Part shown: piece after piece, positions 5,901-11,025 of the stretch | How the letters are laid out: the number at the start of each line of letters is the position of its first letter | Numbering within the stretch: position 1 is the stretch's first letter | Assembly (NCBI GenBank): GCA_947372535.1 | Contig: CANBUA010000151.1 | Coordinates: 1 to 11,025 of the forward strand | Origin: Burkholderiales bacterium | GTDB taxonomy: Bacteria; Pseudomonadota; Gammaproteobacteria; Burkholderiales; Burkholderiaceae | Length of the DNA stretch: 11,025 bases | Reading direction: 5' to 3' | Position numbers and translations under genes: made by a program | Notes under the pieces: model-generated | What the model was told of the DNA's origin: nothing | Database searches by the model: none | The model's input: only the letters and a program-made list of their open reading frames with translations

Positions 5901-7405
5901 GCTTTTTCCGTTTGGTACTTGGAGAGCTTGAAGTTGCGCGTGCGCAGGCGGTAGGCGAAGGTGAAGCCCGGCCACAAGGATACGTTGCGGCCTTGGTCAT
6001 TCAAATACCAGCTCTTGCAGCCCGAGTTCCAGACGGTCGAGCGCAGTTCGGCCTGCACCTGGTCGATGAACTGCTTCTGGGCCTGTGGCTTGACATCCAG
6101 CGATTGGATGCCGCGCGATTTCATCGCCTGGATGGCGCCCATCACGTAGTGGACCTGGCTCTCGATCATGAAGACCATGGAGTTGTGGCCCAGACCCGTG
6201 TTGGGCCCCATGAGGATGAAGAAGTTGGGGAAACCCGACACGGTGATGCCCATGTAGGCCTCCGGGCCGCTTTTCCAGACTTCCGACAGATCCTGGCCGC
6301 CACGGCCGAACACGGTCTTGGGCGGGATCGGGTCCTGCACCTTGAAGCCGGTGCCGAAGATGATGGCATCCACTGGGCGTTCCACGCCGTCTTTCGTGAC
6401 CACGCCACGGGCCGTGATCTCCTGGATGCCGTCGGTGATCACGTCGACGTTGGTGCGCGCCACGGCCGGGTAGTAGTCGTTGGAGATCAGCAGGCGCTTG
6501 CAGCCGGGCGTGTAGTCCGGCGTGAGCTTGGCGCGCAAGGCAGGGTCTTTAACGGCCTGGGCGATCTTGTGTTTGGCGACCTTGGCCACCAAGCCCATCC
6601 ACTCGGGCTTGAACTTGAAGGCCAGGAAGCGCAGCTCCAGCGTCCAGTAGAGCTTGATGCGCTCCCAGGTCTGGCGCCAGGGGTTGGCCTGGAAGTCGGC
6701 CCTTTCCTTGTCGGTGATGGCTCGGTCTTCCTTCGGGACGACCCAGGGCGGGGTGCGCTGGTAGTAGTAGAGCTTGTCGACGATGGGCGCGATCTTGGGC
6801 ACGAACTGGATGGCGCTGGCGCCGCTGCCGATCACGGCCACCTGCTTGTTGGTGAGGTCGAAATCGTGGTTCCAGGTGGCCGAGTGGAAGGTTTCGCCTT
6901 CGAACTTGTCCATGCCGGGGATGTTGGGGGTGCTGGGGTTGCTCAGGCCGCCCATGCCAGAGACCAGGATGTTGGCCTCAAAGATGCGGCCATCTTCGGC
7001 GGTCACGCGCCAGAGCTTGCGGGCCTCGTCATACCGGGCACCGACCACGTTGGCGTTGAAGCGCACGTGCTTGAGCAGGTCGTACTTCTGAGCGCAGCCG
7101 CGAAGGTACTCGAAGATCTCGGGCTGGGCGGCGTACATGCGCGACCAGCTCGAATTGGCCTCGAAGCTGAAGGAGTAGAGGTGCGAGGGCACATCGCAGC
7201 CGCAGCCGGGGTAGTTGTTGTCGCGCCAGGTGCCACCGACGTCCGAGGCGCGCTCCAGCATGATGAAGCTGTCCTCGCCCGATTCGCGCAGCTTGACGCC
7301 CATGCACAGGCCGGAAAACCCGGTCCCGACCACGATGACCTTGGCGGTCTCGACGGCGGTGCTGTTTTGCCCATGAGAGGGCGTGCGGAATTCATTCGGT
7401 TTCAT
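5897..7405 (-). CDS. Flavin-containing Baeyer-Villiger-type monooxygenase (MymA/EtaA-like)
   Basis: This 502-aa protein has two Rossmann motifs, GTGFSG (27-32) for FAD and GSGASA (193-198) for NADPH. The long BVMO fingerprint is complete: G58-x-W60 followed by YPG (65-67) and D71 in GGTWRDNNYPGCGCD. The short fingerprint F-x-G-x3-H-x3-W is at 168-178, with N179 where many members have P or D. A later conserved block is GPNTGLGHNS. Such enzymes use NADPH and O2 to insert oxygen beside a ketone, giving an ester or lactone. Length and motifs place it with MymA and EtaA rather than the longer cyclohexanone-type enzymes. It is first in the operon, its stop overlaps the esterase start, and a TATTCT/TTGACA promoter under TetR-type dyads lies just upstream. 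The AGG of CAGGCTCATCC serves as a weak Shine-Dalgarno. The substrate is undetermined. Confidence 0.93.
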   Translation of the reverse strand: MKPNEFRTPSHGQNSTAVETAKVIVVGTGFSGLCMGVKLRESGEDSFIMLERASDVGGTWRDNNYPGCGCDVPSHLYSFSFEANSSWSRMYAAQPEIFEYLRGCAQKYDLLKHVRFNANVVGARYDEARKLWRVTAEDGRIFEANILVSGMGGLSNPSTPNIPGMDKFEGETFHSATWNHDFDLTNKQVAVIGSGASAIQFVPKIAPIVDKLYYYQRTPPWVVPKEDRAITDKERADFQANPWRQTWERIKLYWTLELRFLAFKFKPEWMGLVAKVAKHKIAQAVKDPALRAKLTPDYTPGCKRLLISNDYYPAVARTNVDVITDGIQEITARGVVTKDGVERPVDAIIFGTGFKVQDPIPPKTVFGRGGQDLSEVWKSGPEAYMGITVSGFPNFFILMGPNTGLGHNSMVFMIESQVHYVMGAIQAMKSRGIQSLDVKPQAQKQFIDQVQAELRSTVWNSGCKSWYLNDQGRNVSLWPGFTFAYRLRTRNFKLSKYQTEKA

Positions 7406-7436
7406 GGATGAGCCTGCCTCGACGCGACTTGATTTT

Positions 7437-7454
7437 TGACAAGAAACCTTGTCA
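7437..7454. promoter_or_regulatory. TetR-type operator, site A (perfect inverted repeat)
   Basis: TGACAAG-AAAC-CTTGTCA is a perfect dyad with 7-bp arms and a 4-bp centre, 18 bp long. It lies between the divergent monooxygenase and tetR genes. It covers a consensus -35 hexamer TTGACA (7436-7441) facing tetR and touches the -10 of the operon promoter. Length, symmetry and position fit a TetR-family operator controlling both directions. Binding by the adjacent regulator is inferred. Confidence 0.75.
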
Positions 7455-7482
7455 GAATATCTCTGACAATGGTTCGTGTCAA
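7454..7482 (-). promoter_or_regulatory. Sigma-70-type promoter of the monooxygenase operon
   Basis: On the minus strand TTGACA (7482-7477, a perfect -35) is followed after 17 bp by TATTCT (7459-7454, four of six -10 positions). Transcription would start near 7447, giving a leader of about 42 nt before the ATG at 7405. The -35 lies in operator B and the -10 touches operator A, the geometry of simple repression by the divergent TetR protein. Confidence 0.6.
7464..7481. promoter_or_regulatory. TetR-type operator, site B (second copy of TGACA-N8-TGTCA)
   Basis: TGACA-N8-TGTCA repeats the outline of site A exactly 27 bp downstream, sharing TGACAA at the left and GTCA at the right. Its right arm covers the -35 of the operon promoter. 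The inner halves of sites A and B also form a third perfect dyad, TTGTCAGA-ATATC-TCTGACAA, at 7449-7469 (8-bp arms). Four alternating half-sites are therefore spaced 13, 14 and 13 bp apart, and the true dimer unit could be A plus B or the central dyad. Confidence 0.65.
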
Positions 7483-7495
7483 TATAGGCAAACCT

Positions 7496-8164
7496 ATGGA
7501 TGCTGAAAATTCCTCAATCAACCCTCCGCATCGGCGGCGCTATGGCGGCGTCCTGCCGGAGGAGCGCCAGCGCGCGCGTCATGACAAGCTGATCGAAGGC
7601 GCCCTGGAAGTCTTCGGGACCAAAGGTTTCCACTCGGCCACTGTGCGCGAGGTCTGCGTGGCCGCCCACCTGACCGAGCGCTATTTCTACGAGTCCTTCA
7701 AGAGCCTGCCCGACCTGTTTCGCGCGGTTTACGAGCACCTGCGCATCCGGCTGATGGCCGAAACCATGCGCGTGCTGGGCGAGGCCGACAACACGCCGCT
7801 GGGCTTGCTGGAAGCGGCCTTGCGCATCTACTTGCAGTTTTTCCAGGACGATCCGCGCCGGGGCCGCGTCATGCTGGTCGACGCCCTGGGCATCGACAGC
7901 GAGGTGGCGCGCCTGAGTGGCGAGACCGCGCGTGACTACTCCGGCTTGCTCAAGATGCACCTCTCCGGCCTGGTGTCAAAGGAGATGGCCGAGGGCGTGA
8001 GCCTGGACCTGCTGGCCGATGGCCTGATCGGCATGAACGTGTTGCTGGCCGCGCGTTGGATGCAAGACGGTTTCGTCGAGCCCATCGACAAGGTGATCCG
8101 CACCAACCTGCTGCCTTACCGGGGCCTGTTCGCCCTGATGGAGAACAAGGGCCTGGCCGACTGA
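7496..8164 (+). CDS. TetR/AcrR-family transcriptional regulator
   Basis: From ATG 7496 this is a 222-aa protein. It has the typical TetR N-terminal DNA-binding domain: a basic arm, helix 1 (RQRARHDKLIEGALEVFGTKGF, about 24-45), then the HTH with ATVREVCVAAHLTERYFYESFKSLPDLF (48-75). The rest is a helical ligand-binding domain that I cannot assign to a ligand class. The frame is open back to a TTG at 7436, but those 20 codons run through the operator region. ATG 7496 has AGG at 7486-7488 with 7-nt spacing. It diverges from the monooxygenase operon over tandem TGACA-N8-TGTCA dyads, so repression of the operon and of itself is the straightforward inference. The inducer is probably a substrate or product of the pathway. 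A weak promoter (TTGACA 7436-7441, TATCTC 7458-7463) may serve it. Confidence 0.9.
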   Translation: MDAENSSINPPHRRRYGGVLPEERQRARHDKLIEGALEVFGTKGFHSATVREVCVAAHLTERYFYESFKSLPDLFRAVYEHLRIRLMAETMRVLGEADNTPLGLLEAALRIYLQFFQDDPRRGRVMLVDALGIDSEVARLSGETARDYSGLLKMHLSGLVSKEMAEGVSLDLLADGLIGMNVLLAARWMQDGFVEPIDKVIRTNLLPYRGLFALMENKGLAD

Positions 8165-8166
8165 GT

Positions 8167-8940
8167 TCAGGCGGGTGGCGGCGGGGGCGGCGCGTCCTGG
8201 CCCGGCGCCAGGGCCTGGTCCACCGAGCGCCGCTCATCGAACACGAAGCACTCGCCTTGCCAGTGCGCGCCATCGGTCAGCTCCAGGTATTTGAGGATGC
8301 CCCCGTCGAGCTGGTAGGTGTGGGCCACGCCCGCCTCGCGCATGAACAGCGCGGCCTTTTCGCAACGGATGCCGCCGGTGCAAAAGCTCACCACGGTCTT
8401 GTCGAGCAGGGCCTCGCGGTGGGCCAGCAGTTGCTCAGGGAACTCGCTGAACTTGTCGATGCGCCAGTCGATGGCGCCCTCGAAGGTGCCGTAATCGACC
8501 TCGAAAGCATTGCGCGTGTCCAGGGTCACCACCGCGCGGCCTTCATCATCGTGGCCCTGCGAAAGCCAGCGCTTGAGCGTGTCGGGCGAGACCGCCGGGG
8601 CGCGGCCTTCCTCACCCAGGGCATCGGGCCGGATGGTGGGGTGGTTCATCCGGATGATCTCGTGCTTGACCTTGACCAGCAGCTTGCGAAAGGGCACGGC
8701 GTCGGACCAGCTCTCTTTGGGCTCGATGGTGGCGAAGCGTCCGTCCTGCTTCAGGCGGGCCACCCACTCGCGAACCGCGCCTTCCGGGCCAGCCAGGAAC
8801 AGGTTGATCCCTTCCTCGGCCAGCAGGACCGTGCCTTTGAGGCCGAGCGACTCGGCCCAGTCGTGCAGGCGCGGGCGCAACATGTCCGCATCGGGCAAGG
8901 TCACGAAACGATAGGACGAGATGTTGAGGATGCGGCTCAT
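8167..8940 (-). CDS. trhO: tRNA uridine(34) hydroxylase TrhO (rhodanese-domain protein, YceA family)
   Basis: TrhO proteins hydroxylate U34 of certain tRNAs, the first step to 5-(carboxy)methoxyuridine in the wobble position. This 257-aa member has the N-terminal acylphosphatase-like domain (ISSYRFV at 8-13 through GLKGTVLLAEEGINLFLAGP, 33-52), a linker with RMNHPTIRP, and a rhodanese domain with DTRN (141-144). The active loop CTGGIRC has C187 and C193, and EKA follows. It is shorter than E. coli TrhO (about 350 aa), lacking the C-terminal extension, and ends in a run of six prolines (251-256). No Shine-Dalgarno precedes the ATG; TACAAT lies at 8952-8947, suggesting a leaderless message. It converges on tetR with 2 bp between stop codons, so each transcript runs into the other gene. 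Confidence 0.92.
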   Translation of the reverse strand: MSRILNISSYRFVTLPDADMLRPRLHDWAESLGLKGTVLLAEEGINLFLAGPEGAVREWVARLKQDGRFATIEPKESWSDAVPFRKLLVKVKHEIIRMNHPTIRPDALGEEGRAPAVSPDTLKRWLSQGHDDEGRAVVTLDTRNAFEVDYGTFEGAIDWRIDKFSEFPEQLLAHREALLDKTVVSFCTGGIRCEKAALFMREAGVAHTYQLDGGILKYLELTDGAHWQGECFVFDERRSVDQALAPGQDAPPPPPPA

Positions 8941-8946
8941 CGCTGT

Positions 8947-8985
8947 ATTGTAAAAACCTTTGGCAGACGCCTTCGCGGCATCTGC
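8947..8985 (-). promoter_or_regulatory. Candidate trhO promoter with upstream hairpin
   Basis: On the minus strand TACAAT (8952-8947) matches five of six -10 bases and would start transcription at or next to the ATG at 8940. Just upstream, GCAGA-C-GCC-TTCGC-GGC-A-TCTGC (8963-8985) is an 8-bp interrupted dyad with a 5-nt loop, covering the place where a -35 would be; no good -35 hexamer is seen. The dyad could be an operator or chance. On the minus strand it is followed by TTTTT, so a terminator-like reading is also possible. Confidence 0.3.
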
Positions 8986-9037
8986 TTACGTTTGCTTGCG
9001 TCCTCGCACCCCTTGTTTCATGACGGGTCTTTAACAT

Positions 9038-9071
9038 GGCGCCATCGGCCGTCCGATGTCGGACAGGCGCC
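9038..9071 (+). promoter_or_regulatory. Inverted-repeat element in the leader of the DUF1800 gene
   Basis: A perfect GTCCGA-TG-TCGGAC dyad (9051-9064) lies between two GGCGCC hexamers (9038-9043 and 9066-9071) that can also pair. It ends 8 nt before the AAGGGA ribosome-binding site (9079-9084) of the gene at 9090. It may be an operator or an mRNA leader stem. In GC-rich DNA such dyads arise by chance, so confidence is low. No convincing -35/-10 pair was found in 8986-9035. Confidence 0.3.
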
Positions 9072-9089
9072 GAACCCCAAGGGACCCCC

Positions 9090-10934
9090 ATGCAAGACTT
9101 CCAGGAGCGCACAGATCACGCTGCGCTAGTCGATGCTGCGCCTGCAATGGCCACCACCAACCATGCGGTTGACACACCGGCCATCGATTCTTTTAACCTG
9201 AAGCCTTTGGGCCTGGCGGTCGCACCCCTGGCCTTGGCCGCCTGCGGTGGTGGCGGTGGTGCTGAGCCCGCGCCGGTGCTGATCACGGCCACCGGCCTGT
9301 CTGGGTCGTCCAATGAAGAGCCTGCCAAGGCCACGGGCCTGACTCGGCGCGATGCATGCCGCCTGTTGACGCAGGCCACCTTCGGCATCCGCTCGCTGGA
9401 CCAGGTCACCCAACTAGTCAACGATGGCCTAGAGCATTGGCTGTGGGGCCAGTTCAATGCGCCGGTTGCGTTGCACACCTCCTACCTGGACGTGCGCCGT
9501 GGCAAGGACGCCAAGACTGGCCAGCCGGGCCGAGCCGAAGAGCACTACAGCTACGAGGCCATCTGGCGCCAGTGGCTGTTCGACGATGCCGGGCAACTGC
9601 GGGCCCGCGTGGCCTTCGCGCTGTCGCAGATCGTGGTGATCTCCAATGTGGCGCCGGACATCGCGCCCTATGCCATGTCGTCCTACATGGACCTGCTCAA
9701 CCGCAATGCCTTCGGCAACTTCCGCACCTTGCTCGGCGAGGTTACGCGGCACCCGGCCATGGGCTACTACCTCAACATGTTGCAGAGCGCCAAGGAAGAC
9801 GCGACCTCGGGCACGCACCCCAACGAGAATTTTGCGCGCGAGGTGATGCAGCTGTTCACCATCGGCCTGGTCAAGCTCAATGACGATGGCAGCCTGGCGC
9901 TGGATGCCCAAAGCAAGCCGGTGCCAACTTATACCGAGGCCGTGGTCAAAGGCTTTGCGCGTGCTTTCAGCGGCTGGTCATTCGGCGGCCAGAGCCCGGC
10001 CAGCGGGCAGAAGATGGACGACCTGTTCGATGGCAGCGACTACAACGCGCAGGCCAACTGGACCACGCCCATGCGTGCCTATGCAGCCTTCCATGAAAGC
10101 GGCACCAAGCAGTTGCTCGATGGCGTGACCCTGCCGGCCGGCCAGAGCCCCGAGAAAGACCTGGACGATGCGCTGGATGACATCTTCAAGCACCCCAATG
10201 TGCCGCCTTTCATTTGTCGGCAACTGATCCAGCGCCTGGTCACCAGCAACCCTTCGACCGCTTATTTGGCCGATGTGGCCGGCGTGTTCAAGGACAACGG
10301 CCAGGGCGTTCGGGGCGACCTGCGGGCGGTGGTTCGTGCCATCTTGCTCCACCGTGAGGCGCGGGGCGACGACGCCTTGAGCCGCACCGACTACGGCAAG
10401 CTGCGCGAGCCCGTGATCCGCTTTGCGACCTACCTGCGTGCCCTTGACGTCAAACCCAAAGATGCCAATGGCGTCTCCAACCTGTGGTTCCTGTTCAGCG
10501 ATGAAATGCCCTTGGGGCAGCACCCGTTGCTGGCGCCCTCGGTGTTCAATTTCTTCTCACCCAACTTCCGGCCGTCTGGGCCGATTGCCCAGCGTGGCCT
10601 GGTGGCGCCCGAGTTCCAGATCACCAACGAGGCCACGGTGGTGAGCACCTTCAACCTGTTCCACGAGCTGATGACGCAAGGGGAGTACAGCTACGAGCTG
10701 AACCTGGACTTTGCCTCGTGGCGCGCCCTGGCCCGACAGCCAGACCAACTGGCCGACCGGATGGATGCCACCTTGTTTGCCTACCAGATGAGTGCCGAGA
10801 CCCGCGCTCGCCTGATCACCTTGCTCAAGGCCCAGGCCGCGCTGGAGGATGCCAACGAGTGGGGCGATCGGAACGTCATCAACGTGGCTTTCCTGCTGGC
10901 GGCCATGTCGCCTGATTTTGTCGTCCAGAAGTGA
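9090..10934 (+). CDS. DUF1800 domain-containing putative lipoprotein
   Basis: From ATG 9090 (AAGGGA at 9079-9084) the protein is 614 aa. DUF1800 hallmarks are clear: RRDACRLLTQATFG (86-99) at the domain start, HPNENFAREVMQLFTIGL (243-260), and later YTEAVVKGFARAFSGW. Residues 39-52 form a short hydrophobic stretch ending in the lipobox-like LAAC (C52), followed by five glycines. This suggests lipidation or export, but it comes after a 38-residue polar N-terminus with almost no positive charge, unusual for a signal peptide. An in-frame ATG at 9036 would add 18 residues and lies in the leader dyad, so it is less likely. The biochemical function of DUF1800 is unknown. The next gene, 9 bp later, encodes a DUF1501 protein, the usual partner of this family. 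Confidence 0.9.
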   Translation: MQDFQERTDHAALVDAAPAMATTNHAVDTPAIDSFNLKPLGLAVAPLALAACGGGGGAEPAPVLITATGLSGSSNEEPAKATGLTRRDACRLLTQATFGIRSLDQVTQLVNDGLEHWLWGQFNAPVALHTSYLDVRRGKDAKTGQPGRAEEHYSYEAIWRQWLFDDAGQLRARVAFALSQIVVISNVAPDIAPYAMSSYMDLLNRNAFGNFRTLLGEVTRHPAMGYYLNMLQSAKEDATSGTHPNENFAREVMQLFTIGLVKLNDDGSLALDAQSKPVPTYTEAVVKGFARAFSGWSFGGQSPASGQKMDDLFDGSDYNAQANWTTPMRAYAAFHESGTKQLLDGVTLPAGQSPEKDLDDALDDIFKHPNVPPFICRQLIQRLVTSNPSTAYLADVAGVFKDNGQGVRGDLRAVVRAILLHREARGDDALSRTDYGKLREPVIRFATYLRALDVKPKDANGVSNLWFLFSDEMPLGQHPLLAPSVFNFFSPNFRPSGPIAQRGLVAPEFQITNEATVVSTFNLFHELMTQGEYSYELNLDFASWRALARQPDQLADRMDATLFAYQMSAETRARLITLLKAQAALEDANEWGDRNVINVAFLLAAMSPDFVVQK

Positions 10935-10943
10935 GCTGACATC

Positions 10944-11025
10944 ATGTCCAACGACGTATCCAGACGCCAGTTTCTCAAGGCCGCAGCGGCAGCCGGCATC
11001 ACCGGTGCCGCCCTCAATCCCTGGT
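10944..11025 (+). CDS. Start of a Tat-exported protein, probably DUF1501 (runs off the window)
   Basis: Only 27 codons are present. They begin MSNDVSRRQFLKAAAAAGIT, a textbook twin-arginine signal: the SRRQFLK motif is followed by an alanine-rich hydrophobic stretch. The ATG lies 9 bp after the DUF1800 stop, so the two form an operon. DUF1501 proteins typically carry such a Tat signal and are encoded directly after DUF1800 genes; that context, not a visible DUF1501 domain, supports the name. DUF1501 belongs to the alkaline phosphatase/sulfatase-like fold group, with function not established. The Shine-Dalgarno is weak (GTGAGC overlapping the upstream stop), again consistent with translational coupling. 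Confidence 0.75.
   Translation, partial: MSNDVSRRQFLKAAAAAGITGAALNPW

Noticed and set aside
5901..5975. A 25-residue N-terminal extension of the LipR-like esterase from ATG 5975
   Set aside because: It would overlap the monooxygenase coding region by 79 bp, its sequence is unlike family N-termini, and ATG 5900 gives a standard ATGA junction.
5912..7411. A 499-codon open frame on the plus strand, antisense to the whole monooxygenase gene
   Set aside because: It mirrors the BVMO codons, as expected from strong GC3 bias. Its product is a low-complexity mix rich in G, A, V, H, D and L with no family motif, while the minus strand has complete BVMO fingerprints.
7436..7495. A 20-residue extension of the TetR protein from TTG 7436
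   Set aside because: The extension is exactly the operator/promoter DNA, has no ribosome-binding site, and ATG 7496 has one at good spacing.
8056..9129. A 357-codon plus-strand frame overlapping the end of tetR, trhO and the DUF1800 start
   Set aside because: It crosses three well-supported genes in another frame and has biased, motif-free composition.

Overview
The window looks like a chromosomal segment of a GC-rich betaproteobacterium, probably Burkholderiales. The evidence is high GC with strong third-position bias, an RlmJ and a short-form TrhO of the type I associate with that group, and a DUF1800/DUF1501 pair. No tRNA, rRNA, insertion sequence, CRISPR array or phage gene is visible. 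Codon and base use look uniform, so I see no sign of a recent island.

Layout from left to right. (1) Positions 1-970: the 5' end of a LysR-type regulator on the minus strand diverges from a pirin-family dioxygenase. The 130 bp between them contain a CATTC-N9-GAATG dyad with a T-N11-A core, a likely LysR operator. (2) 1032-1886, minus: rlmJ, a 23S rRNA adenine methyltransferase. (3) 1954-3131, plus: two adjacent flavodoxin-fold genes, a WrbA/flavodoxin-like protein and an NADPH-dependent FMN reductase. (4) 3153-7405, minus: a tight four-gene operon transcribed from 7405 downward. It encodes a Baeyer-Villiger-type flavin monooxygenase, an HSL/LipR-type esterase (ATGA overlap), a short-chain dehydrogenase and a membrane-anchored alpha/beta hydrolase (2-bp gap). 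(5) 7496-8164, plus: a divergent TetR regulator. The 90-bp intergenic region carries four alternating TGACA/TGTCA half-sites forming perfect dyads over a good sigma-70 promoter for the operon. (6) 8167-8940, minus: trhO (tRNA U34 hydroxylase), convergent with tetR at a 2-bp gap. (7) 9090-11025, plus: a DUF1800 putative lipoprotein followed by the start of a twin-arginine-exported DUF1501 protein.

The most interesting unit is the TetR-controlled operon. Its first three genes have the same order and families as mymA-lipR-sadH of the Mycobacterium tuberculosis mymA operon. They suit a chain in which the SDR oxidises a secondary alcohol to a ketone, the monooxygenase converts the ketone to an ester or lactone, and the esterase hydrolyses it. 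The substrate cannot be read from sequence. The fourth gene is odd: its nucleophile elbow reads GNALG, with Ala where the catalytic Ser belongs, while the acid and His positions are kept. It may be a membrane-tethered pseudohydrolase or a hydrolase with different chemistry.
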